Below, piece by piece: positions 21,918 through 28,012 of a DNA stretch of 28,012 bases. A model generated the notes under the pieces. The model saw only the letters and a list, made by a program, of their open reading frames with translations, did not search any database and was not told where the DNA came from. Both the position numbers and the translations under genes were made by a program. Position 1 is the stretch's first letter. The number at the start of each line of letters is the position of its first letter. The stretch is from a virus, in the IMG/VR virus record IMGVR_UViG_3300025645_000356, positions 1 through 28,012 of that record; one strand, written 5' to 3'.

Positions 21918-22715
21918 ATGACAATTATTAAATCGGAAGACATGTCGAACGAAGAGTATCACGCGCATCATGCGTTTGGCTCGACTTCAATTAAGACCGC
22001 AGCAAACAAAAGTATTGCGCATTTGTTCGGCGGTGAGCGTAAGGAAAGCCCGGCATTTGCATTGGGCAGCGCGGTTCACGCCTACTTGCTGGAGCCAGAG
22101 AAGGAGCTGGTTGTGCGTGGTCCTGAGACCCGGCGCGGCAAGGCATGGTCTGACTTGAAAGATGAGTGCGATGCTGCTGGCAAGATATTGCTCACTGAGG
22201 CTGATTATGATCTGGCAAACAAAATGGCAGATGCCTGCCTAAAGAACCGCATGGCAAATCATTTGCTCACAAATCCTGACATGCTGGCCGAGGCTTCATT
22301 CTTCGCCACTGACCCAGACATTGACATTGACCTAAAGACGCGCCCAGATGGCCTCCTGCGCAACGCAGGCATTGTACTGGACATCAAAACGACACAAGAC
22401 GCATCACCACGAGGTTTTGAGCGTTCTGTGCGTCAGTTCGGATATGATTTGCAGGCTGCATTTTACATGCACGTCTTGAAACTGAACGGCATTCGTGTGG
22501 AGAACTTTATCTTCATCTGCATCGAAAAGGACGCGCCGCACTGCACTGCGTGCCATGAGCTTTCGGAGATGTATTTGCGCCACGCTCACAACCGTATGCT
22601 TTCTGCATTGGTTGACATAAAGCAGGCGATTGAGACTGAGGAATATGTCACGAATTGGCCTGACTTAAACACGATCCACTTGCCAGCATGGATGGACAGT
22701 GAAGAAGCGTTTTAA
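21918..22715 (+). CDS. RecE-like PD-(D/E)XK exonuclease (exonuclease VIII type)
   Basis: A 265-aa protein. The start (SNEEYHAHHAFGSTSIKTAA) and the SPAFALGSAVHAYLLEPEK segment with His54 are typical of the phage RecE/DUF3799 nuclease family. Glu125 in AEASFF, Asp144 in TRPDGLLR and Asp155-x-Lys157 in IVLDIKTT form the PD-(D/E)XK core; GYDLQAAFYMHV supplies the final helix with the conserved Tyr-Gln. Such enzymes resect 5' ends of double-stranded DNA to give 3' overhangs for annealing. The GGAGGAAAAC ribosome site is strong. It is followed by an SSB-like gene. Confidence 0.85.
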   Translation: MTIIKSEDMSNEEYHAHHAFGSTSIKTAANKSIAHLFGGERKESPAFALGSAVHAYLLEPEKELVVRGPETRRGKAWSDLKDECDAAGKILLTEADYDLANKMADACLKNRMANHLLTNPDMLAEASFFATDPDIDIDLKTRPDGLLRNAGIVLDIKTTQDASPRGFERSVRQFGYDLQAAFYMHVLKLNGIRVENFIFICIEKDAPHCTACHELSEMYLRHAHNRMLSALVDIKQAIETEEYVTNWPDLNTIHLPAWMDSEEAF

Positions 22716-22762
22716 CCTATCCCGGTGCAGGGGTGCTGCACAACATTGAGAGGAGTTGCAAA

Positions 22763-23407
22763 ATGCAACACATGATTACAGAAGTCGTCGCACGTTACCC
22801 GCGTCTAAATTCCACTTACAAGTTCGATACTTACGAGAACAAGTCAGTGAAATGCGATGCGTTTGATGACGGCGCAGCATACGAAATGAGCTTCGTAATG
22901 TCCGATGAGAAGGCAAAGGAGCTTCATCGTATCTGTATGGAGGCATATTCTAACGCTGCGGCGTTGGATACAAAACGCAAATGGCCAGAGAAGCCATCAA
23001 TGCTTCCATACAAACGCAATGACGATGGCGAAGTCGTCGGCAAGTGCAAGCTGAAAGGTGCTTATGGCGGTGACAAGACACAGCCACCAAAGCAAGTTGA
23101 TGCTCAGCGCAATAAGTTGCCGGATGATTTCATGCTGACCAGCGGAAGCAAGGTCAACGTGGCCGTGGTTGTTGTGCCATACAATACAGGTAGCCTGAAT
23201 GGCGTGTCGCTTAGGCTGCGTGCTGTGCAGGTCTTGGAGCTTGCAGAGATGCAAGGTTCCGATGATCCGTTCGATTCTGTGTCTGGCGGGTTTACTGCAA
23301 AAGCACCAGAGAACGGTGTGCCAATGGCAAGTGATCCATTTGCAATGCCTGTATCCACACCATCGCCAGCAGCACATGCTGGCCTTGACGACGAAATCCC
23401 GTTTTAA
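22763..23407 (+). CDS. Phage single-stranded DNA-binding protein with acidic tip
   Basis: A 214-aa protein from the ATG at 22763, which is preceded by GAGAGGAG; the longer GTG start at 22733 is unlikely. It is of the kind of phage ssDNA-binding proteins that accompany RecE-like exonucleases (GKCKLKGAYGGDKTQPPKQV; KVNVAVVVVPYNTGSLNGVS; LRLRAVQVLELAE). The OB-like body is followed by a Gly/Pro-rich linker and ends LDDEIPF, which mimics the acidic C-terminal tip of bacterial SSB (DDDIPF) used to recruit partner proteins. It probably coats the exonuclease's product and replication forks. Confidence 0.75.
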   Translation: MQHMITEVVARYPRLNSTYKFDTYENKSVKCDAFDDGAAYEMSFVMSDEKAKELHRICMEAYSNAAALDTKRKWPEKPSMLPYKRNDDGEVVGKCKLKGAYGGDKTQPPKQVDAQRNKLPDDFMLTSGSKVNVAVVVVPYNTGSLNGVSLRLRAVQVLELAEMQGSDDPFDSVSGGFTAKAPENGVPMASDPFAMPVSTPSPAAHAGLDDEIPF

Positions 23408-23430
23408 ATAAATCAGAAAAGGAAACTACA

Positions 23431-23658
23431 ATGGAAGTTACTATCGTTCAAAACATGCCTATCCCAAGAGCCAAAAATGGCCGAGCAGGCTCCGGATCAA
23501 GATATAATGCAATAATTGACCAAGTGTCGGCTGGTGATTGCGTGCAGTTCAAGGAAAGGGGCCAGCAGCGTTATTTTTGGGGTCTTCTTCGTAGGCGAGG
23601 AGTGTCATCGACAACTAGGAAGCATGATGGCATGTACTGCGTTTGGATCACAGCATGA
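23431..23658 (+). CDS. Small unknown protein (75 aa)
   Basis: A 75-aa basic protein: PIPRAKNGRAGSGSRYNAII then GDCVQFKERGQQRYFWGLLR. The order (disordered basic head, then alternating beta and a YFWGLLRRRG helix) is consistent with a DNA- or RNA-binding helper. AAAGGAAAC is the ribosome site. It overlaps the next gene by 4 bases. No family recognised. Confidence 0.5.
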   Translation: MEVTIVQNMPIPRAKNGRAGSGSRYNAIIDQVSAGDCVQFKERGQQRYFWGLLRRRGVSSTTRKHDGMYCVWITA

Positions 23659-23915
23659 GTGAAATGTTTTATGCAACTCCAAACCAGATGTATAGGATCA
23701 ACAAGCTCACACATCAATTGAGCGGTGTTGAAGGTGTACCATCTGTGTCTATGCCCATATCAAAGTCGGACGCTAATAATCTGATACAGGATATGGTTAA
23801 GGTCGGGAAGCTCATAGGCGACTCAGATACCGAAGAGCCTAAAAGGGTTAAGAGGTTGAAGAAGGCGAAGTCAAATAGAGATGACCAAATAAAGGTTATA
23901 AAAATCTCTATTTAA
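23655..23915 (+). CDS. Small unknown protein with basic C-terminus (86 aa)
   Basis: An 86-aa protein from the ATG at 23655 (MSEMFYATPNQMYRINKLTH), overlapping the preceding stop as ATGA; a longer frame to 23643 has only a TTG start. Helical, with a central SMPISKSDANNLIQDMVKVG and a Lys/Arg-rich tail (EEPKRVKRLKKAKSNRDDQI). The pattern PNQxxxINKLTHQ resembles small helical DNA-binding or replication accessory proteins in phages. Its stop abuts a minus-strand terminator. Confidence 0.5.
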   Translation: MSEMFYATPNQMYRINKLTHQLSGVEGVPSVSMPISKSDANNLIQDMVKVGKLIGDSDTEEPKRVKRLKKAKSNRDDQIKVIKISI

Positions 23916-23952
23916 AAAAAGTGTGGCCCGACACTTACATGCCGGGCCACAC
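23914..23952 (-). terminator. Minus-strand rho-independent terminator inside a plus-strand gene block
   Basis: GTGTGGCCCG (23921-23930) and CGGGCCACAC (23943-23952) form a perfect 10-bp stem. The T-tract is present only in the minus direction (7 A residues at 23914-23920 on the plus strand). On the plus strand the stem is not followed by U residues and would act at most as a processing hairpin. Confidence 0.75.
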
Positions 23953-23994
23953 AATATCATAAGAAACCCACCACAATGAAAAGGCGATAAGCAA

Positions 23995-25902
23995 ATGTTA
24001 TCCGATCAGAACAGAGAAAGCAAGTTTCCAGCCGCTCGCTGGTCGGAGTTTGGCAACACAATCATACGCAACCTTGAGCTGAAAAAGACTGCTCAGGGCG
24101 AGTATCATGGACCATGCCCATCCTGCGCTGGCACAGACAGGTTTTGGATTAAAGAGTTTCAAGGCGAGGTCATGGTTCATTGCCGCAAGTGCAATGACTA
24201 TAAGGCCATCAAGGACAGGCTGCGCGATATGTCATTGTGGCCACAGCCCGGACATACGCCTACACTGGAGGTAGCAAGAGTTGACATTGATTGGCCAGAG
24301 CGTGACGCTATGAGCGACCACCCGTACCTCGAAAAGAAAAAGATAAAACTACACAACGCCAAGATTGACGGCGACACGCTAACCATCCCAATCATTGACG
24401 TGAAGGGCAGGCGCGTTGGCGCGCAGTTTATTGATGCTGACGGCAAGAAAAAGTTTTCCTACCAGCTGCCCGTGATTGGCAACTTTAGCGTGATTGGCGG
24501 CCCCATTCGTGAGTTTGCATATGTTGCAGAGGGCTGGGCAACAGCCGCGACTGTGCATGAGGCCACGGGCAAGCCATGCGTGTTCGCTCTAAATGCAGGC
24601 AACATTTTGGCCGTGATTGACAACCTGCAACAAGCCAAGCCAGAGGCAGAGCTTGTGATTGCTGGCGACAATGACGATGCCGGGCGCAAGGAGTGCGAGC
24701 GCGCATTCTCTGAGCTGGGCGTTGAGTACATCCTGCCCGACATGGAGGGTTGGGATTACTCGGACGTGTGGGTGAACCAAGGTCCGGCAGCGGCGAAGAA
24801 AGCATTGACCGTGCAGAGCGTCATGGATCAAATCTTCATGCCGGACGAGGCCATTCCTCAGCTCAGCCGCAACTATCTCGTGAAGGGCTGGCTTGGCGAG
24901 GGTCAAATGTCTGTAATTTACGGACCATCAAATGTGGGCAAATCGTTCTTCGCCCTTGATCTTGCATGGCACATTGCTTGCGGTGAGGAGTGGAATGGCC
25001 ACAAGGTTATTGGCGGCTCTGTTTTATACCTCGCAACCGAGGGCGGCATGGCGTTCCACAATCGCGTTGTCGCGCTGAAGAAAAAATACCCAGAGCATAA
25101 GAATGTGAAGCTGGCTGTGCGCCCGGCCCCGGTCAACTTGCTTGACGGCGAAGTTGACATGGCCGTGCTTGAGAAGCTGTGCCGTGAGGTGTCGAAGAAA
25201 CACGGTCAGGTGAAGTGCATATTTGTTGACACGCTCAGCCGCTCAATGGCTGGCGGCAATGAAAACTCGCCAGAGGACATGACAAAGTTTATAGGCAACT
25301 GCGATAAGCTGCGCGAGATTACAAGCGCACACCTGGACGTGGTTCACCACTCCGGCAAGGATAAAGCCGCTGGCGCGCGTGGCCACTCAAGTCTACGCGC
25401 TGCGACCGACACAGAGATTGAGCTTGATTACGATGAGAACACTGGCCTGCGCACGGCAAAGGCCACGAAACAGCGTGACATGGAAACGGGCGTTATATTC
25501 CAGTTTAAGTTGAACGTCATCGAGCTTGGCGTTGATGAGGACGGTGACAGCGTTACGACTTGTACCGTTGTGCAGGCTACTGAGAGCGAGATTGAAGAGG
25601 CCAACAAGCCACGCATCAAGGGCAAGAACCAAGTCCTAATCCGCAAGGTATTCACGCAGCTGCGCGGTGAGGGCGTCGGGCAACCAAACCCCGGAGGGGT
25701 TGGGTGGCCAGAGCCGAGAACATATTGGGTTATCTCTGAAGAGACGCTGAAAGACCACTTCATCGGCAAGGTGTCCTCAGCCGCAAATCCGCGCTCAACA
25801 TATAAGCAAGCTGTAGACGCGCTTATTGGCGCTGGTCACATGGTCATAAACGATGGCCATGTGTGGTTCGCTGACAACGAAGGCAAATGCAAGAACGTAT
25901 AA
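23995..25902 (+). CDS. Bifunctional primase-helicase (zinc, Toprim, RecA-like ATPase)
   Basis: A 635-aa protein. An N-terminal zinc site (Cys41, Cys44, Cys63, Cys66: CPSC...CRKC) is followed by the Toprim fold (VAEGWATAAT with Glu179; IAGDNDDAGRKECERA with Asp225/227/228), which is the catalytic core of DNA primase. Residues 300-470 form a RepA/DnaB-like ATPase: Walker A YGPSNVGKSFF (309-319), Walker B CIFVDTLSR (408-416), then DVVHHSGKD and SSLRAATDTEIELDY. It would unwind the fork and lay down primers, as T7 gp4 does. The C-terminal 100 residues may be a further HTH-like region (SEETLKDHFIGKV; YKQAVDALIGAGHMVI). Start: ATG at 23995. Confidence 0.9.
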   Translation: MLSDQNRESKFPAARWSEFGNTIIRNLELKKTAQGEYHGPCPSCAGTDRFWIKEFQGEVMVHCRKCNDYKAIKDRLRDMSLWPQPGHTPTLEVARVDIDWPERDAMSDHPYLEKKKIKLHNAKIDGDTLTIPIIDVKGRRVGAQFIDADGKKKFSYQLPVIGNFSVIGGPIREFAYVAEGWATAATVHEATGKPCVFALNAGNILAVIDNLQQAKPEAELVIAGDNDDAGRKECERAFSELGVEYILPDMEGWDYSDVWVNQGPAAAKKALTVQSVMDQIFMPDEAIPQLSRNYLVKGWLGEGQMSVIYGPSNVGKSFFALDLAWHIACGEEWNGHKVIGGSVLYLATEGGMAFHNRVVALKKKYPEHKNVKLAVRPAPVNLLDGEVDMAVLEKLCREVSKKHGQVKCIFVDTLSRSMAGGNENSPEDMTKFIGNCDKLREITSAHLDVVHHSGKDKAAGARGHSSLRAATDTEIELDYDENTGLRTAKATKQRDMETGVIFQFKLNVIELGVDEDGDSVTTCTVVQATESEIEEANKPRIKGKNQVLIRKVFTQLRGEGVGQPNPGGVGWPEPRTYWVISEETLKDHFIGKVSSAANPRSTYKQAVDALIGAGHMVINDGHVWFADNEGKCKNV

Positions 25903-25913
25903 GGAGGAAAACT

Positions 25914-26081
25914 ATGGAAGATTGGATTAACTGCCCTGAGTGCGATGGCGAGGGCGAAGTTGAGCGCGATGTTTGGGTTCGTCAAAGCTCAACTTGGCAT
26001 GGCGACTTTGGAAGCCACATGGAAGAATGCGAAGTCTGCAATGGCGTAGGCCAGATAGACCCCTTGGAGGATTACCAGTGA
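25914..26081 (+). CDS. Small zinc-ribbon (DnaJ-type) protein
   Basis: A 55-aa protein from the ATG at 25914 with a textbook AAGGAGGAAA ribosome site; a longer in-frame start at 25887 lies in the helicase gene. Two CxxCxGxG-type motifs (CPECDGEGEV and CEVCNGVGQI) resemble half of the DnaJ Cys-rich domain, giving one zinc site. Between them a Trp/His-rich stretch (WVRQSSTWHGDFGSH) occurs. Such small Zn proteins are frequent in phage replication blocks; the role is unknown. It ends in a GTGA overlap with the next gene. Confidence 0.7.
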   Translation: MEDWINCPECDGEGEVERDVWVRQSSTWHGDFGSHMEECEVCNGVGQIDPLEDYQ

Positions 26082-26845
26082 AATACGATCCAGATGCGCT
26101 CACCCGCCACGTCCTTGACTGCGCTCAGCAAGGCATGTCACAGATTGAAACCGCAGAATTGCTACGGGTATCGCCATCAACAATAGCTCGCATATGTTCG
26201 GCAGCAAACATAAAACTTGAAAGGAAAAAACGTGAGTACGGACCAAACTCAGATCATTATAAAAAGGCTGGAGCGCAACAACAGCATAATGCTGACGGAG
26301 CAGAAGACGGCGATGAGGCCAAACTTAAAGCAGCGGCTGGAAGAGCAGCAAGCGCTAATCGACGTGCTAAAGCGCGAGATGCAAAAGACGCAGCCGAGCG
26401 ATTGAGGGCCAAGCTGGAGGGCGTTACCGATAAGCATGAGCGCTACGAGATCACATACGGCCACTGCCTGTGGGAGTTTGAAAATCTCATGTACCGCCAA
26501 CGCAAACGTGAAGCTCTGCCATCTGGCCCGCGTAGGCCGACAACTATGGCCCCATCTATGCAGCGCGCAGCCGATGCAAGCAAACAGCACAGCATTGACC
26601 AAGGCAATCGCCTGTTTTCTTTGATCCCATATGACCAGCGTGTGACGGCAGCAGAAGCGGCTGAGCTGCTGGGTGACAGCGTGCCGCGCACATCAAGCTA
26701 TCTCAAGAAAATGTGGCAAGCGAACAAGGTTTACCGCGTGCGTGATTTTGTTGAGGTGCCGGGTTACACAAAACGCCAATGGCGCTGGGTATTTAGCAAG
26801 CAACCTATTCAGCCGTTGAATAACTGCTTTGAGGATGACGAGTGA
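26078..26845 (+). CDS. Two-HTH putative DNA-binding protein (255 aa)
   Basis: A protein from the GTG at 26078, overlapping the stop of the previous gene (GTGA). Residues 19-45 (GMSQIETAELLRVSPSTIAR) form a helix-turn-helix. Residues about 60-105 are low-complexity (Ala, Lys, Arg, Gln) with atypical codon usage. The rest (HERYEITYGHCLWEFENLMY to RQWRWVFSKQP) ends in a winged-helix-like region (TAAEAAELLGDSVPRTSSYL). The track start at 25973 lies in the zinc-protein gene and is wrong. Replication-regulator or transcription-factor function is inferred. A second frame (26232-26405) is embedded; the middle part might not be translated as one piece. Confidence 0.55.
   Translation: MKYDPDALTRHVLDCAQQGMSQIETAELLRVSPSTIARICSAANIKLERKKREYGPNSDHYKKAGAQQQHNADGAEDGDEAKLKAAAGRAASANRRAKARDAKDAAERLRAKLEGVTDKHERYEITYGHCLWEFENLMYRQRKREALPSGPRRPTTMAPSMQRAADASKQHSIDQGNRLFSLIPYDQRVTAAEAAELLGDSVPRTSSYLKKMWQANKVYRVRDFVEVPGYTKRQWRWVFSKQPIQPLNNCFEDDE
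26232..26405 (+). CDS. Embedded overlapping ORF, putative coiled-coil protein (57 aa)
   Basis: In the frame +1 to the surrounding gene, from the GTG at 26232 to TGA at 26405. AAGGA lies 6 nt upstream. The protein VSTDQTQIIIKRLERNNSIM, ending ALIDVLKREMQKTQPSD, reads as one amphipathic helix. In this segment the embedded frame has codons ending mostly in G or C, like its neighbours, while the surrounding frame becomes AT-ending and Ala-rich. A TTG (26402) for the host frame overlaps its stop. Overprinting, or two genes with the segment as a junction, are the two options. The call is tentative. Confidence 0.4.
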   Translation: MSTDQTQIIIKRLERNNSIMLTEQKTAMRPNLKQRLEEQQALIDVLKREMQKTQPSD

Positions 26846-26955
26846 TGATTGACGAAGAGGTGGAGCGTAAAATTCACATCGCCGGACTTGTAGGAGCCAT
26901 CTTTGGCTTTGCAAGCGGCGCTGGCTTGATGGCGCTGGTGGGCATTATATTTTGA
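26845..26955 (+). CDS. 36-aa single-span membrane protein
   Basis: The ATG at 26845 overlaps the preceding stop (TGATG). A short charged head (MIDEEVERKIHI) is followed by one hydrophobic helix (AGLVGAIFGFASGAGLMALV, then GIIF) full of small residues, suggesting helix packing. It is the last rightward gene, beside the endolysin gene across the convergent gap. A pinholin-like or regulatory membrane role is conceivable but unproven. Confidence 0.55.
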   Translation: MIDEEVERKIHIAGLVGAIFGFASGAGLMALVGIIF

Positions 26956-26961
26956 AGTCGT

Positions 26962-27053
26962 GTGGGTGGCGTGATGTTGGCACATTCGGTAACGCACAAC
27001 CAATAAACAACGGTTACGGTTGAGCCACCCACTCAGACTTTTTAATCAACCGT
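26962..27053 (+). ncRNA. Possible H-type pseudoknot between convergent genes
   Basis: S1: GTGGGTGGC (26962-26970) with GCCACCCAC (27024-27032). S2: ACGGTTGA (27016-27023) with TCAACCGT (27046-27053). The second arm of S1 lies inside the loop of S2 and directly abuts S2's first arm, the order of an H-type pseudoknot. T5 (27039-27043) after S1 could also act as a weak terminator on the plus strand. No gene lies between 26956 and 27071. Confidence 0.45.
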
Positions 27054-27071
27054 ACACCAACCCACAAGCGA

Positions 27072-27455
27072 TTATTTGAAGCTGTCGAATGTTTTTTGCA
27101 TTGATTGCTTTTCATCCATAAATTCTTCTGGCGAAATGTATGTTGTCACAGAAGTCAGCTCATCACCTCGGCGGAAGATCACAGCGCCTAATTCAATGGA
27201 TACAAACGCAAACACGTCTGACACATCTACATTCTTTTTGGGCGTGTGGAATGCGTAACTTCTGCTGGTTTTATGCGTCTTGCTGGCCGTCTTAACCTGT
27301 AAGGTCAACGTCTGTGTATCCGTCTGTATATACGCATCGTGATCTTTGATCTGGCAGAGCGTGCAGATGTAGCCAGCCAGCGACAGGTAGGCGAGGGCTA
27401 AATGCTCTCCGGCCCTACCTACCGCCGCGCTGGCTTTTTGATCTTGCTTCGCCAC
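27072..27455 (-). CDS. PD-(D/E)XK-like protein (127 aa)
   Basis: A 127-aa protein with the pattern VGRAGEHLALAYLSLAGY (Glu17), DHDAYIQTDTQTLTLQVKTA (Asp40, Gln53-x-Lys55). This is the E...D...(E/Q)xK arrangement of small phage and archaeal Holliday-junction-like nucleases; the Gln variant is frequent in the superfamily. The N-terminal MAKQDQKASA is basic. It is the last gene of the leftward lysis-side transcript, 18 nt downstream of the endolysin gene. It is the third PD-(D/E)XK protein in the window, distinct from the others in sequence. Confidence 0.6.
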   Translation of the reverse strand: MAKQDQKASAAVGRAGEHLALAYLSLAGYICTLCQIKDHDAYIQTDTQTLTLQVKTASKTHKTSRSYAFHTPKKNVDVSDVFAFVSIELGAVIFRRGDELTSVTTYISPEEFMDEKQSMQKTFDSFK

Positions 27456-27473
27456 TTAGCTAACTTAGCTAAA

Positions 27474-28012
27474 CTAAGCCATGAGCCAAGTGTGGATTTT
27501 CTTGCTTTGGTTGCTTCGATCATCCAGACCGTGATAGCCGCCGTTCACACGCTTGGTTATGCGCTTGATAGCATCATCCGTCACGCCCTCGTCAGCGATG
27601 GCAAACAATCCATTCTTATTGAAGAACCACAGCGCAGTCTCGAAGGCATATTCGTTAGCCACCAAGTCTGGGTCTGTCATAACCTTTGGCATGCCCATAT
27701 CGGACGCAAACGCCCGATAATTATTCCGCCCGGTCAACTGAAGAAATCCTCGACCAATGTACAGGCTGGCCTGCGCTTCATTCTCATTGCCCATGCGGCC
27801 AGCGTAAACCTTGCCAGCAAGCCCGGTTGGGTTTTTGGCATACGGCTCTGCATCGGCAACGGTTGGGAAACGCGAAGGCCAGACAGCTTGGATGCGTTCT
27901 GGCGTGCTGTAATACAGGCTTTCACGGGTTCGCTTGAAGCCACCACTCTCATGAGATGCCTGACCCATCAAGTGTGCGCCACGCGCCGGGGATAGGTTGA
28001 AGTGCTTTGCGA
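27474..28012 (-). CDS. GH19 endolysin (lysozyme/chitinase-like), N-terminus beyond window
   Basis: The reading frame is open to the window edge (the residues before the first visible Met read AKHFNLSPARGAHLMGQASH), so the start is outside. The catalytic core shows SHESGGFKRTRESLYYSTPE with the general-acid Glu, and IGRGFLQLTGRNNYRAF, both hallmarks of glycoside hydrolase family 19. It would cleave peptidoglycan for host lysis. The C-terminal ITKRVNGGYHGLDDRSNQSK completes the fold. No signal peptide can be judged because the N-terminus is missing. It is leftward, converging on the early block. Confidence 0.9.
   Translation of the reverse strand, partial: AKHFNLSPARGAHLMGQASHESGGFKRTRESLYYSTPERIQAVWPSRFPTVADAEPYAKNPTGLAGKVYAGRMGNENEAQASLYIGRGFLQLTGRNNYRAFASDMGMPKVMTDPDLVANEYAFETALWFFNKNGLFAIADEGVTDDAIKRITKRVNGGYHGLDDRSNQSKKIHTWLMA

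Noticed and set aside
25973-26080. Upstream extension of the two-HTH protein to 25973
   Set aside because: That part lies in another frame over the zinc-ribbon gene, whose ribosome site and cysteine motifs are convincing; the GTG at 26078 in a GTGA overlap is the better start.
1-28012. Prophage or integrated element with attachment sites
   Set aside because: No integrase, excisionase, tRNA or bacterial flanking genes are visible, and both edges lie inside phage genes.

Overview
The window is almost certainly part of a tailed, podovirus-like bacteriophage genome (class Caudoviricetes). It holds terminase subunits, a portal N-terminus, head-tail adaptor and tail proteins, a long repeat tail fibre with an S74 self-cleaving chaperone, phage-type replication and recombination genes and a GH19 endolysin. 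Gene packing is very tight, with many ATGA, TGATG and TAATG junctions. No host chromosomal, tRNA, rRNA, CRISPR or integrase gene was seen. The fibre style, the small fibre-associated proteins and the moderate GC recall marine podoviruses of heterotrophic bacteria or cyanobacteria. This is inference; the host cannot be read from the sequence.

Layout. (1) 1-16213, all minus strand: the late operon, transcribed leftward. It starts with small and large terminase, continues through tiny proteins, a repeat-containing virion protein, an adaptor, a fibre-type protein, a 20+10-residue repeat protein, the giant fibre, two small fibre-associated proteins, a possible nozzle or beta-propeller protein, a jelly-roll-like protein, a GNAT-like protein and four large internal-virion-like proteins, and runs off the window in the portal gene. 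Having terminase at the head and portal at the far end is unusual. (2) 16214-16653: a 440-nt non-coding control region rich in palindromes and G-tracts. (3) 16654-17335, plus strand: three small genes ending at a bidirectional terminator. (4) 17386-19139, minus strand: an RHH DNA-binding protein, a RuvC-like resolvase, a remarkable iteron and hairpin block, an unknown protein, a MazZ-like nucleotide pyrophosphohydrolase and a small gene with a switch-like leader. (5) 19271-26955, plus strand: early and replication genes, including a PD-(D/E)XK nuclease, an OB/winged-helix protein, a RecE-like exonuclease, an SSB-like protein, a Toprim primase-helicase, a zinc-ribbon protein and a two-HTH protein with an overprinted ORF. 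(6) 27072-28012, minus strand: a second PD-(D/E)XK protein and a GH19 endolysin truncated by the window edge.

Together the right half supplies DNA replication and recombination (primase-helicase, exonuclease plus SSB, resolvase, nucleotide-pool enzyme), and the left half supplies packaging and the virion. No DNA polymerase, major capsid protein or scaffold lies in the window. The least-explained material is between the genes: an eight-copy TGTATKAAT iteron array around a 21-bp stem (18328-18486), a compact multi-helix element directly after a stop codon (20304-20418), a possible H-type pseudoknot between convergent genes (26962-27053), a three-arm alternative hairpin over a start codon (17588-17639) and a terminator facing the wrong way (23914-23952).
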